This document shows, piece after piece, positions 31,936 through 40,508 of a stretch of DNA of 64,000 nucleotides. Made by a program: the position numbers and the translations under genes. How positions within the stretch are numbered: position 1 is the stretch's first letter; each line of letters opens with the position of its first letter. The DNA comes from a virus, in IMG/VR virus record IMGVR_UViG_3300044858_004394, positions 1-64,000 of that record; one strand, written 5' to 3'. The notes beneath the pieces are model-generated. The model did not search any database and was not told the origin of the DNA. It saw only the letters and a program-made list of their open reading frames with translations.

Positions 31936-33273
31936 CTATTCGGTGTTTTCGCCCTTGATCGACTCAAGGCTGATGCCGATGTTGCCAAGCGCTTTTGCCG
32001 CCTTCTGCCCCCGTTCGTCTGCGTTTGCAAGCGTTCGCAGGAGCCTTGTCGTGGCGGAGTTTACTTGCTGAAAGGACACGCCAGTAGTTTTGGCCGCTTC
32101 TTGCAGGGTCTCTATGAACCTGAACGAGACCCCAAGCTTGTTGGCAGTGTTCTGAAGCTTCTGTGTCTCCGCCTCAAGCCGCGAAAGCCCCGCCGCAACC
32201 GCACCTGAAGTGACCAAAAGCGCCGCAAGCTGGCCGACGGGGTTCAGCAGTATCGTTCCAAGCGTTGAAAAGACGCGACCGACACTCGCCCCAAGCGCCG
32301 GGAGGTCAGCTAGAGAGCGGCCGAGTCTCGTTATTGTTCCAGAGGCGCCCCGCACGTTGTTGAAAAAGTCGGCGACGTTGACCGCGGCTTGACCGAACAC
32401 GCCGGGCAGAAGCCTCGCTGCCGCGGCTAATTCGCTTGTCCCCTCGGCGGCTTCCGTCGCCCCCTCGCCAGCCACAAAGAAGGCTTCCCCGGTCGCGCGC
32501 GACGCCTCCGCAAGCTCTGCGGCGCTCAATCCCTCGGCAGCGCGAGCGAGCGCGGCAGAATAGTTCTCAAGGGGCAGGACTCCTGCATCAAGAAGCTCCT
32601 GAAGCTCGCGCTGCTTCTCATAAAACCTGTCAAGATTCGTTAGCTGCGATTCAATGATGGCGTCGGCTTCTTTCTGAAGCTCCGCCTGCCTTCTAGTGGC
32701 CTCCGCCTCCGCGTCCTGCGCTTCCGCCGTCCGTCGCAACGCCTCCGCGTAGTCATCGAGCGAGCCGGTCCCCGACGCAACGCTGTCCGTGATCTCTGAC
32801 AGAGACTCCGCCACCCCCGCCGTGCCATCTAATTCAATCTCAAAAGCATCCGCGACAGCTTTTTGAAACGTCTCGGCATCCAGAGCGCCGGCGCGAAGCT
32901 GTTCCGCGTATTCGGAGAGAGACTCGACAGCGGTATCCTGAGAGTCCCCAAATGCTTTCGTCGTCTCTGCGGCTGCGGCGAACACATCGGAAGCCTGCTG
33001 CGCTTCCTCCCGTATCGCGGCGAACGACTCGGCGTACTGCTGCGCCGTGATCGTCTTCTCCTCAAGCTGCTGCGCAAGCGCGGCAAACCGCTCTCCGAAC
33101 TGCTCCTGCGCTCTGGCCGCCGCGGCGGATTGCTCCGTGAACGGCTCAAAGACTTCCGTGATCTTCTCGACCTGCGTCCCGAGGGAGGCGAGTGCGCGTT
33201 CAAGCGGCGTGAGCTTGACGCCGGTGGCGTCAGCGTTGATCTTCAGCGCCAGCGAGAGGATGTCCCTAGCCAT
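31936..33273 (-). CDS. Tail tape measure protein, N-terminal part
   Basis: The 445-residue product starts MARDILSLALKINADATG (typical tape measure beginning). It is mostly helical, with repeated alanine/glutamate heptads and a membrane-like or amphipathic section near residues 290-370 (LAALLVTSGAVAAGLSRL). The frame ends ISLESIKGENTE then TAG. Homologous proteins read through this point, so this is an interruption rather than a natural end. The start overlaps the chaperone gene by eight bases. Confidence 0.85.
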   Translation of the reverse strand: MARDILSLALKINADATGVKLTPLERALASLGTQVEKITEVFEPFTEQSAAAARAQEQFGERFAALAQQLEEKTITAQQYAESFAAIREEAQQASDVFAAAAETTKAFGDSQDTAVESLSEYAEQLRAGALDAETFQKAVADAFEIELDGTAGVAESLSEITDSVASGTGSLDDYAEALRRTAEAQDAEAEATRRQAELQKEADAIIESQLTNLDRFYEKQRELQELLDAGVLPLENYSAALARAAEGLSAAELAEASRATGEAFFVAGEGATEAAEGTSELAAAARLLPGVFGQAAVNVADFFNNVRGASGTITRLGRSLADLPALGASVGRVFSTLGTILLNPVGQLAALLVTSGAVAAGLSRLEAETQKLQNTANKLGVSFRFIETLQEAAKTTGVSFQQVNSATTRLLRTLANADERGQKAAKALGNIGISLESIKGENTE

Positions 33274-33586
33274 CGTCCGTCTGCCCCAGTGCCGCGCGCA
33301 GTCCCATCAGTACGTCGATGACCTGCGATTCGTGCTGCGGGCGTTTCTCCAGCGGTATAAAGTCGTCGGCCTTGAAGGTCTTCCCCTTCGGCGCATGCGG
33401 GGCAAGCACCGCCGTGGTCAGTAACGCTGTCTGCCTCCACGGATCGGGAAGGGCTTCAAAGTAAGTCGAGTAAGCGACCCACTCAGTCAGTTCCTGAGAG
33501 TCCATCCTGTTGCATAGCTCTTTTACGGTCATTTTCAGGTGCCCGGCCAGACGAAACAGAAACTGTCTCGTCGGCAGGACACTCAA
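33266..33586 (-). CDS. Tail assembly chaperone, frameshift extension (DUF4035-like)
   Basis: The 106-residue frame contains HLKMTVKELCNRMDSQELTEW, the signature of the T-part of lambda GT-like chaperones (DUF4035). Its only start is a weak TTG inside the upstream stop region. It is in the -1 frame relative to the upstream chaperone just after a slippery heptamer, so it is most likely made as a fusion. Confidence 0.8.
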   Translation of the reverse strand: MSVLPTRQFLFRLAGHLKMTVKELCNRMDSQELTEWVAYSTYFEALPDPWRQTALLTTAVLAPHAPKGKTFKADDFIPLEKRPQHESQVIDVLMGLRAALGQTDDG

Positions 33587-33927
33587 TCTTTTCCCATCGA
33601 CTCGACATCCGCAGCGCTCATGCTGTTGTGAGAGATGGCCGCATCGAACAGCCGCCCCATAACGGCACCGGACTTACTCGCAAGCTGCTCGACCTGAGAG
33701 CGACTGAAGAGCAGCTTGCCGTGTTCGTCGCACAGGACGCGAGCAAGGTACTCCGTCCTGAAGTTGTCAACGCCCGTCTCCCTCTTGCCCATCCACAGTT
33801 TTTCGTAGGCATCCCTTTCTCCCACGGACATGATCCGAACGTAGACATCGCCACCCCACTCCGGGACGGTGATCTTTTTCAAGCCAAGGTCGTCGGCGGC
33901 AAGAATCTCGTCGGCTGTCAGAGCCAT
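33583..33927 (-). CDS. Tail assembly chaperone (G-like)
   Basis: The 114-residue product (MALTADEILAADDLGLKKI ...) lies between the tail tube and the tape measure gene, where siphoviruses encode G and GT chaperones. It contains EWGGDVYVRIMSVGERD and ARVLCDEHGKLLF, characteristic of this family. It ends with a G GGA AAA slippery sequence two codons before the TGA. It coats the tape measure protein during tail assembly. Confidence 0.85.
   Translation of the reverse strand: MALTADEILAADDLGLKKITVPEWGGDVYVRIMSVGERDAYEKLWMGKRETGVDNFRTEYLARVLCDEHGKLLFSRSQVEQLASKSGAVMGRLFDAAISHNSMSAADVESMGKD
33589..33595 (-). promoter_or_regulatory. Programmed -1 frameshift heptamer GGGAAAA
   Basis: In the zero frame the codons are ATG GGA AAA GAT TGA, so the heptamer G GGA AAA fits X XXY YYZ exactly. 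A -1 slip continues as AGA TTG AGT GTC, which is the frame of the downstream DUF4035-like part. This arrangement matches lambda-type G/GT production. Confidence 0.8.
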
Positions 33928-33928
33928 T

Positions 33929-34375
33929 TCAGTTCGTCTCCTTTGAAAGCTTGAAGGTCGCTGTGAACCTCCAAACATCGTTCACTTTTGCGCCTGCCTC
34001 CAATGTCTGGCAGATGGCGTGAGTCGTCATCAGATACCCGGCCGTCTGGGTGGTCGATGTACCAACGAACGCCGTACCGCCGATTGAAAGCACTCGCTTC
34101 GCGCCCCACTGGTCGATGGACACATTGGCCGTCGAGAGGCACAGCACTTCTATAGAACCGATGTCAACCGACCACGGCTTCTGAATCTGTGTGTAGGTGG
34201 TCGCCATTGTGGTAATCGGGCCGACCGCCGTGGAAAGCTTCACGGCAGAAAGCGACACGGTAGAAGCACCGCGTCCGAGCGGCAGACTGCCGCCGTAGGA
34301 CGACCGCAGTTCGACGACCGTGCCGAACGCCGTGCCGCCCCACGATGCTGTGACGCCGGCGGTTATCAGTGCCAT
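33929..34375 (-). CDS. Tail protein (tube-like)
   Basis: The 148-residue product is beta-rich (MALITAGVTASWGGTAFGTVV) with the composition of tail tube or tail-terminator associated proteins. It sits between the major tail-like protein and the chaperone. The assignment comes from gene order. Confidence 0.65.
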   Translation of the reverse strand: MALITAGVTASWGGTAFGTVVELRSSYGGSLPLGRGASTVSLSAVKLSTAVGPITTMATTYTQIQKPWSVDIGSIEVLCLSTANVSIDQWGAKRVLSIGGTAFVGTSTTQTAGYLMTTHAICQTLEAGAKVNDVWRFTATFKLSKETN

Positions 34376-34393
34376 GACGGACCCCCGTCAGGC

Positions 34394-34861
34394 TTATTCG
34401 CTCAGTGCGGTCGTGCGGACGAGCGACAGCACCGCCTGCCCACGAACGGCATCGTTGCCGGCAAACGTCACCGTGTTGCTCGACACCGTAGCGAAGTAAT
34501 TGGTCGCCTTCGTCGCGTTCGACGACCCAATGATCGCCGTGCCGCCGACGGTGATGAGAACCGTTCCGGTCGCACCGTCGAGCAGGAAGACGCTGGAGGC
34601 CGTGGAGGTCGAGGCGATGTAGTCGAACGTGATCTGACGACCCGAATTGCCGTTCTCGTCTGGCACGACAAGCGGGCGGTCGATCCGTGCGGCCTGCTCT
34701 CCGGTCGTCTGGCCGAGATGGCTAACGTCGATCTTGGACTCCGCCGCGGCGGGGTTCGTGTTTGCGACGACGATGTTGGTGACCGTGTAGATGCTGGCGT
34801 CAAAACGCAGAACGGTCCCCTTGGTGGTCGCGTTTCCGTTGTGCGGCGTCAGATAACTCAC
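34394..34861 (-). CDS. Probable major tail tube protein
   Basis: The 155-residue product is beta-rich: VTNIVVANTNPAAAESKID, HLGQTTGEQAARIDRPLV and ITFDYIAS. The S-K-I-D-V-S-H-L motif resembles tail tube proteins that modify a T/S-D-T segment of the tube. Gene order (after tail completion, before chaperone) supports this. Confidence 0.7.
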   Translation of the reverse strand: MSYLTPHNGNATTKGTVLRFDASIYTVTNIVVANTNPAAAESKIDVSHLGQTTGEQAARIDRPLVVPDENGNSGRQITFDYIASTSTASSVFLLDGATGTVLITVGGTAIIGSSNATKATNYFATVSSNTVTFAGNDAVRGQAVLSLVRTTALSE

Positions 34862-34864
34862 GTT

Positions 34865-35284
34865 TCAAATCTCCTGCCAAAGAATTGTGTATGTCTGACT
34901 CACGGTGTAGACGGGCGGGAGGTCGCCTCCCGCCAGCGTCACGAATCCGTCAGCCTCGTTCAAAAGACTGACGTTCCGTACCGTGATCCAGTCTCCCAAA
35001 GCTCCCCCCCACCCATCCAGAGCATGGCGGCACTTGTCGGCAAGCTCTCTGGCGCCTTCGTACGTCTCTGAGTAGAGGTCAACCTGAAGCGTCACGGTCG
35101 GAATCCCCGCCGGCCCCGACAGGGTCATTTCCCGCTGTACTGCCACCCGACGCCACGTGATAAACGGGATCGCGGCGGTCGCCGGCGCCAGCACCGGGTA
35201 AATCCGCGTGCCGACCATCGCCGCGACGGACGGGTCTGACTTGAGCGCGTCGGCCAGAAGTGGCTCTGGTGCTTTTACGCTCAT
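34865..35284 (-). CDS. Tail completion/terminator protein (DUF3168-like)
   Basis: The 139-residue product starts MSVKAPEPLLADALKSDPSV. Its pattern (ALKSDPSVAAMVGTRIYPV, IPFITWRRV, YEGARELADKCRHALDGW) is that of DUF3168 tail completion proteins that cap the head-proximal tail end. It overlaps the gene upstream by a few bases. Confidence 0.8.
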   Translation of the reverse strand: MSVKAPEPLLADALKSDPSVAAMVGTRIYPVLAPATAAIPFITWRRVAVQREMTLSGPAGIPTVTLQVDLYSETYEGARELADKCRHALDGWGGALGDWITVRNVSLLNEADGFVTLAGGDLPPVYTVSQTYTILWQEI

Positions 35285-35285
35285 T

Positions 35286-36062
35286 TCAGAGTGTCCCCGT
35301 GGAGGTGCGGACGAGAGTCTGAAACGCCTGCTCAAGCGAAATGCGAAGCTCGCGAGACAAAATCTCGGCCACAACGGATTTTGTGTCGTTCCACGCCGTT
35401 TTTATGGGTGGCTGTCCCTTTCCGCCCGGCAGCATCGGCGGAATCTGGATCGGCGTCTTGCTCTTCTTGAAGTACGCCTGCGGATATCCGGGTTCCGTCT
35501 CTACGCGGTGCCCCTCCTCGCCCTTGGGCGGTCGCGGCGTGGGGACGAACTTGAACGGGCCAAGCTTGCTGAAGCTGGAAGCGATATAGGCGTTCTGCCC
35601 CTTGACCATGTGCGGGCGAACCTCAACTGCCGGTCTGCCGGGGAGCCGGCGAAGGTGCCCCCTTCTGCCGTACGTGGTGTTTGAATACGTGGTCACAAGC
35701 CGCGGGAGCGTGCCTTCCTCAAGCCAGTACTGATGAAAAGCCCTGTCTCGGCCGGTGCGGACGCGGCCCCCCTGCGCCGAACGACTTCTGCCAGAGCCGG
35801 CACGCTTGTAGCCGACGAGGCCAACGCAATTTCCGCTCTTCGGGTAGGCGACGACCTTCTTCGCCGCCGCTCGCCTCAGGTTTCCGGTTGGGCCGACCGG
35901 CGTGACCGCTTTCAGCCTGTTGAAAAGCGGCTCGATGGCCTTTTCCATCGCAGCGCGAAGAATCTCCGCCTTTGCCTCTGGAGGCAGGGCCTTCCTGAGA
36001 GCTTCCTGCAATTCCGTCAGATTCTGGATGTCTGCGGTGAGGATGATGCCGGCGGTAGCCAT
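35286..36062 (-). CDS. HK97 gp10-like tail completion protein
   Basis: The 258-residue product starts MATAGIILTADIQNLTEL. Its first half has LQEALRKALPPEAKAEILRAAM and TPVGPTGNLRRAAAKKV, the gp10 signature for head-tail joining. The second half is long for the family and rich in basic and proline residues (ARG ... GYPQAYFKKSKTPIQIPP). Confidence 0.75.
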   Translation of the reverse strand: MATAGIILTADIQNLTELQEALRKALPPEAKAEILRAAMEKAIEPLFNRLKAVTPVGPTGNLRRAAAKKVVAYPKSGNCVGLVGYKRAGSGRSRSAQGGRVRTGRDRAFHQYWLEEGTLPRLVTTYSNTTYGRRGHLRRLPGRPAVEVRPHMVKGQNAYIASSFSKLGPFKFVPTPRPPKGEEGHRVETEPGYPQAYFKKSKTPIQIPPMLPGGKGQPPIKTAWNDTKSVVAEILSRELRISLEQAFQTLVRTSTGTL

Positions 36063-36063
36063 G

Positions 36064-36384
36064 TCAGTCTGCCCTCTCCGTGCATATGGCCTCGTGTTCG
36101 CTCCTGTTGCCGTGCTCCAGAAGCGAGGCAATCTCAAGCACTCTCCCTCTCCAGACAATCCGCATCGTGCCCTTGAACCCCTCCACGTAACGCAGCCGAA
36201 CGCGATGGCTGATTTCGGTTTGCTGCTGCCCGGTCAAGAGAACCTCGCGGCTGGAAAGTCCCTCGACGCTCGCCCACCGCTCCGCGAACGTAGACCACGA
36301 CATGACGGACTCACCCATTGCGTTGCGGGTTTCCGTCGCCTGCTCGATGGTGATCCGCTCGCGCAGCTTTCCGGGGTCTATCAT
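36064..36384 (-). CDS. Phage head closure knob protein (HK97 gp9/SPP1 gp16-like)
   Basis: The 106-residue product has the classic pattern of head closure proteins: MIDPGKLRERITIEQ, FAERWASVEGLSSREVL, TEISHRVRLRYVEG and GRVLEIAS. It plugs the portal/connector after packaging. The gene is in the expected place. Confidence 0.88.
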   Translation of the reverse strand: MIDPGKLRERITIEQATETRNAMGESVMSWSTFAERWASVEGLSSREVLLTGQQQTEISHRVRLRYVEGFKGTMRIVWRGRVLEIASLLEHGNRSEHEAICTERAD

Positions 36385-36809
36385 GAACCGTACAGAATGA
36401 TGGTGTATGAGCTAGTCCCGGCTGTGCCGACGACGCCGATTTCAAACTCGTTGTCCTCAATCGATTCGCTGACGGCGATCTGGTTCGCGCGGCTGTAGAG
36501 GGTCATCGCGTACCCGACGCCGTCTAGCTGGTCGCTCGCGCACCTGACCATGTTCGCCCCCGTCGCCGAGAATGCCACGCGGCTGATCGAGGAAAACACG
36601 ACTGCGGCGCCGGACGAATCCGTGTACGCGGGCGTGTTGCAATCCACGTTGATGACCGCCGTGCCAACGGTGCCGGTGACGACCGCCACCTTGCCGCTGC
36701 TGTACTCCGTCGCGTGCGCAAGCGAGACGGTCTTGACGCTCTTCGTCGGATCGCCGATGGACGAATCAGTGAAGTTGACATCAATCGTGAATCGTCCGAG
36801 CAAACTCAT
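36381..36809 (-). CDS. Phage structural protein, unknown
   Basis: The 142-residue product starts MSLLGRFTIDVNFTDSS at 36809, overlapping the connector stop (ATGA). It is a beta-rich fold (KVAVVTGTVGTAVINVD, ISRVAFSATG) and probably a virion protein such as a head decoration or connector accessory. There are no motifs. Confidence 0.6.
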   Translation of the reverse strand: MSLLGRFTIDVNFTDSSIGDPTKSVKTVSLAHATEYSSGKVAVVTGTVGTAVINVDCNTPAYTDSSGAAVVFSSISRVAFSATGANMVRCASDQLDGVGYAMTLYSRANQIAVSESIEDNEFEIGVVGTAGTSSYTIILYGS

Positions 36810-37402
36810 CGGTAGCTCCCCCATCTGGATGAATCGAGCAACGCTTTCACGCCGAACGGAATCTCTGAGAGGCTCGCGGCGTCTGCCGCCATCCTGCGCT
36901 CGTACCACAGCCCGACGAGCCACAGGATCGCGCTCTTGATCTTCTGAGAGACGCTTGAGCCGTCCGGGCCGTATCCGCCCCACCAGCGAACCGTAATGGC
37001 GTTCTGGTCGAGCCTGTGTGCGGGCCACGAGCCGCTGTAGTTGTTCCGGATGACACCCGGCAGGGCGTCTCTGTCAACGCGGTATCGCGTCTCCGAAAGC
37101 GTGACTGTCGCGGAACTTTCCAGCGTGTACGTCACCGACACGGCGGTGCAAGTGCCGGCCGAGGCCATCGGCGGCTTCGGCAGTTCGATTTCCACGGGGA
37201 ACGAATCGAGCTTCATCACGTACTCTCTGTGGACGAAACTTTCATCGCAGTAGGACTCGCACCACTCCCTCGCGGCTGTGATCAGGGCGCTGACGTACGC
37301 ATCGTCGTTCGACGTATCGATGCGGCAATGGTGCTTCGCTTCGGCGAGCGTGACCGGCTCAACTGCCGGCGGCGTCGCGACTTTCAGGCTTCGGTACTGC
37401 AC
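36806..37402 (-). CDS. Head-tail connector (gp6/phiE125 gp8-like)
   Basis: The 198-residue product has EPVTLAEAKHHCRID (residues 16-30), then ALITAAREWCESYCDESFV, and a C-terminal helical SQKIKSAILWLVGLWYERR region. These are the marks of the phage head-tail connector family. It forms the adaptor ring below the portal. Confidence 0.88.
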   Translation of the reverse strand: MQYRSLKVATPPAVEPVTLAEAKHHCRIDTSNDDAYVSALITAAREWCESYCDESFVHREYVMKLDSFPVEIELPKPPMASAGTCTAVSVTYTLESSATVTLSETRYRVDRDALPGVIRNNYSGSWPAHRLDQNAITVRWWGGYGPDGSSVSQKIKSAILWLVGLWYERRMAADAASLSEIPFGVKALLDSSRWGSYR

Positions 37403-37601
37403 TTCGTCGTGTCCTCCGTGGGGTGGCCGCGGCCACTTCCGTCTGGTGTTCCACTGCCGCTGTCTCGATGGCCGGGGCAGGGGCTGGCTCCTCGCTCACG
37501 GCCACGCCGTCGGCGATCAGCCGCCGTGCCGTCTCGTCCTCGCACTCGACGACCTTGCCGGCGTGGTAGGTCGAATACCGCTTCACAAGCTTGATTCTCA
37601 T
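37359..37601 (-). CDS. Small protein between connector and GT, 80 aa
   Basis: The frame starts at 37601 (MRIKLVKRYSTYHAGKVVE) with ATGA overlap and ends inside the connector gene (43-base overlap). The N-terminal half resembles short beta-rich head-associated proteins. The C-terminus is low complexity (EEPAPAPAIE, TPRRTRRS). Confidence 0.55.
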   Translation of the reverse strand: MRIKLVKRYSTYHAGKVVECEDETARRLIADGVAVSEEPAPAPAIETAAVEHQTEVAAATPRRTRRSAVPKPESRDAAGS

Positions 37602-38332
37602 GCGCCGGGAGCCTTCCATGCAGTTTTGGGTGCGCCGTTCGCGGTGTAATCGCCGACATACTGAAACACGGGGGCTTGCAGTTCCTTGCCCGGCCACACG
37701 GCCACGTACTCGCCGTGACCGATGGACACCCGCGGAGTGACGTACGCCCTGTTGCCGCCTTTCTTGAATTGGCGCCAGAAAAAAATGTCGGCGTCCGTCC
37801 TGCCGTCACCGTACTCGCCGGCCGCATTCGGGATGTCCTGAAACCAAGGCTTCGGCGTCCGCTTGAGCGCCTTGGTGCTGATGACGGTGCATCCGAAGTG
37901 GGCGCTGTCCACCTCTTGCACAGGCTCGCAGAACCACTCAATCGGCAACTGGGTCGAGCCGTCTTTCGGCGGGGCGTCAAGCTGGCCGGGGAGAGTGAAC
38001 ATCGGCCGGCCGTCCTCGCGTTTGACCTGCAATGGCGCGAGGGCGTCACAGTTGAGCGCCATTGCCATGCCGACAAGCTCCTCAACCGTTTTGCGATCCC
38101 AGAACGAATCGTAGTCGGTCGTCAGGATGTATTCCGTCGAATCCGCAAACTGTTCTAGGCAGCGTTGAATCACCTGAGGCCACAGCGCCCCCTGTCCGAG
38201 CGTCGGTCGAATCCCGAGCGGCATAAGCGCTTGCGCCCAGCCGAAGATGTTCGCGATGGGGCCAAAGCGGGGGCCACTCATCACGCATTCGATGCGAACG
38301 TCCATGTCCGTCGAACCAATCTTGACGATCAT
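37598..38332 (-). CDS. Glycosyltransferase-like protein inside the head-gene operon
   Basis: The 244-residue product has a GT-A core: VMSGPRFGPIANIFGWAQAL, a metal motif ILTTDYDSFW (D-Y-D, about residues 71-75), a conserved VISTKALKRTPKPWF and a C-terminal DADIFFWRQFKK. It is located between capsid and connector genes, so it may glycosylate virion proteins. Its start is just downstream of a terminator-like hairpin. Confidence 0.72.
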   Translation of the reverse strand: MIVKIGSTDMDVRIECVMSGPRFGPIANIFGWAQALMPLGIRPTLGQGALWPQVIQRCLEQFADSTEYILTTDYDSFWDRKTVEELVGMAMALNCDALAPLQVKREDGRPMFTLPGQLDAPPKDGSTQLPIEWFCEPVQEVDSAHFGCTVISTKALKRTPKPWFQDIPNAAGEYGDGRTDADIFFWRQFKKGGNRAYVTPRVSIGHGEYVAVWPGKELQAPVFQYVGDYTANGAPKTAWKAPGA

Positions 38333-38351
38333 TCACTGCCTCCAGAAAAGA

Positions 38352-38385
38352 AGATGGCGGGTACGGAAGCCCGTACCCGCCATCT
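38352..38385 (-). terminator. Terminator hairpin after the capsid genes
   Basis: A perfect 15-bp stem (agatggcgggtacgg with ccgtacccgccatct) carries an aagc loop. The minus-strand tail TTCTTTTCT follows. It is placed between the capsid/decoration genes and the connector operon and would reduce downstream transcription, setting a high capsid-to-tail ratio. Confidence 0.8.
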
Positions 38386-38408
38386 AATGTGTCGAGGCTG
38401 TCAAATGA

Positions 38409-38861
38409 TCAGCCGCTGTACTTCACGCGGACGCCCTTTTCGGACGCGCTGTCCGGGCCATCGGCGCCCTTCGACAGGCGGCCGACGAGGATCGCCCTCG
38501 CCGCCGTGTCGTTCGGGGCCGTCGCCAGACTGATGTAGCGGGGCTTGCCGCGGAGGTCGAAGTCGAGCCGGGCCACGGTCGCCACGCTCGTCTGCGAGGC
38601 CGCCGTGTTGGCCGAACTGGTGATGCCGGACACCGAACCGTAGGTCGCGGTGTAGTCGGCAAGACCCGCCACGGTGTCGCCAGCCCGAAGCGTGAAGATG
38701 CTCGCCACGGCGCTGTTCGCATTGCAGGTCGAGTAGACCGCGTCCACGGACAGGTATTCGTAGCCGAGCGTATCGACCGTCAGGGCCACGGTGCCGGCGG
38801 CAACCGAACTGCCGGTCGCCACGAGGCTCGCCACCGACTTGCTGTTTTCAAGATGATTCAC
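38409..38861 (-). CDS. Probable capsid decoration or virion protein
   Basis: The 150-residue product (MNHLENSKSVASLVATGSS) is beta-rich and contains LDFDLRGKPRYISLATA. It is immediately downstream of the major capsid gene and before a strong terminator, so high expression is expected. That is the usual place of decoration proteins. No family was recognised. Confidence 0.65.
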   Translation of the reverse strand: MNHLENSKSVASLVATGSSVAAGTVALTVDTLGYEYLSVDAVYSTCNANSAVASIFTLRAGDTVAGLADYTATYGSVSGITSSANTAASQTSVATVARLDFDLRGKPRYISLATAPNDTAARAILVGRLSKGADGPDSASEKGVRVKYSG

Positions 38862-38890
38862 GGACTTCGTCTCCTAGAGGGTCAAGTGGG

Positions 38891-40405
38891 TCAGGCGAAC
38901 TTCAGGGCAACGAGTGGGCCGGCCTTCGTCGAATCGCCAAGGTCCGTTACAACCATAGCGTTTCTCGTTGTTGCATGGATCAAAGTCTGATCCAGTTCGA
39001 TGTACCTCTCTCGGGCCGTCTGGATGCCGATGGCACGACGCTCGCCGAACACAGCGGCCTGCGAGAGGTCGCCGAAGAGGCAAGCGACCTTGCCGGTCGT
39101 GCCGGTCAGGTTCGACTCAAGCGAGTGAGTCAGCCGGACCGGGAAGCCGAGGAAATTCAGCGTGTTCCAGCCGCTGCCGACATCGTTGACGGTGTTGCCG
39201 CCGCCGCTGTTGGTCTGCGTTCCGACGCCGCTGGTGGCCGCACCCGGATTCAGGGCGAGGCGGGTCATCGCGGCGCCGAAGCCGACCGGCGAGATGTAGA
39301 AAGCGGCGTTCCGCTTGGCGTACATCGGGAGCTTGGCGATCAGGCTCGTGAAGTCCCGAAGCTCAAGCTGGTCGAACGTCGTGTTGTTGGTCTTCGCCGT
39401 CACGACGCTGGCGCTGTGCGTCCCGTCCACGATGGCGACGGCAGCGCCGACCGTCCCGTGGTACGTGGAGCTTCCGTCCCCGATAAAGCCCGAATTATCG
39501 AAGGCTTCTGCGTAGGCTTGTGACACCTCGACGGCCATCGCATCTGCCAGATCAATGACGGAGTCCTCAAGCAGCGAGTTGGGGATGCGGTTCGCAACGC
39601 CCCAAATCTTCGCCACAAGCTGGACGTTGTCGAACTCGACATTGCTGTCGGTGATCTCGACGTTCTCGCCGACCGGGCGGGCCGCAAGGCCGCTCTTCCG
39701 GCGTGCGATGACGAGCGTGTCGCTGTTCATCTGCACGCGGCGGGCGAACTGCGGAAACACGCCGTACTCTTCGACGAGACGGATGATTTCCGTCGAGAGT
39801 TCTTCGGAAACCAGAACGCCGCCGAGCGAATTGATGCCGCCGGCCTGCGCGCGGGTCTCGACGCCGTGGTCAGCGCACCACCGGCGGGCTTCGGCGTCGC
39901 CGAAGACGTAGCCGCGGATGTGCATGCCGGCCCGGTACGCCCGCTCCGCGGCGTTGTCGCCACGGAAGGCACGGAGGTTGGAGTGCGACGCGGGGACGGC
40001 AAAGACTCGCTTCATGGCGTTTTCTCGCTTTTCAAGGGTTTCGGCAGGGGCGGCTCGTTCCAGAACAGCACGCATTTCGGCCTCCTTGGCCGCCTTGCGC
40101 TCGTAAAAGTCGATCTTGGCCTTGACCTTCTCGGCCTTCTTCATCAGCCGCTCCAGCGAGCGGGCCTTGACCATCTCGGGGTCTTCCTCTTCCTCGTCTT
40201 CCTTCGGCATGTCCTCGCCTTCGGGCATGTCCGACGCCCTCGACATCTCGTCTTCGCCTTCGGCGGCAGCGGCGTCACCGACGACGACGCTCGCCTCTTC
40301 TCCGGTCGGCTCAAGCAGGTCGGTCGCGCCGTCATCGAGGGCGCCCATCTCTGCGAGGATGGCGGCGAGTTCGTCAAGAAGCGTTTTGATTTGGGAGGCG
40401 GCCAC
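38891..40405 (-). CDS. HK97-fold major capsid protein with N-terminal delta domain
   Basis: The 504-residue product starts at a GTG at 40405 (site AGGAG) and has an acidic coiled-coil N-terminal scaffold-like delta domain (about residues 1-125, with DMPKEDEEEEDPE). The HK97 core follows: AGGINSLGGVLVSEEL, IIRLVEEYGVFPQFA, VANRIPNSLLEDSVID and FLGFPVRLTHSLES. The delta domain should be removed by the upstream prohead protease. Gene order protease, capsid is canonical. Confidence 0.92.
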   Translation of the reverse strand: MAASQIKTLLDELAAILAEMGALDDGATDLLEPTGEEASVVVGDAAAAEGEDEMSRASDMPEGEDMPKEDEEEEDPEMVKARSLERLMKKAEKVKAKIDFYERKAAKEAEMRAVLERAAPAETLEKRENAMKRVFAVPASHSNLRAFRGDNAAERAYRAGMHIRGYVFGDAEARRWCADHGVETRAQAGGINSLGGVLVSEELSTEIIRLVEEYGVFPQFARRVQMNSDTLVIARRKSGLAARPVGENVEITDSNVEFDNVQLVAKIWGVANRIPNSLLEDSVIDLADAMAVEVSQAYAEAFDNSGFIGDGSSTYHGTVGAAVAIVDGTHSASVVTAKTNNTTFDQLELRDFTSLIAKLPMYAKRNAAFYISPVGFGAAMTRLALNPGAATSGVGTQTNSGGGNTVNDVGSGWNTLNFLGFPVRLTHSLESNLTGTTGKVACLFGDLSQAAVFGERRAIGIQTARERYIELDQTLIHATTRNAMVVTDLGDSTKAGPLVALKFA

Positions 40406-40508
40406 GAGATGACTCCTGAGTGTCGCGTGCGTGTGTGTCGATAACCTCGACACTTGCAGGCTAGACCGGGAGGGGGCCACCCATCCAGATAGAGAACGCT
40501 GTGCTTAC

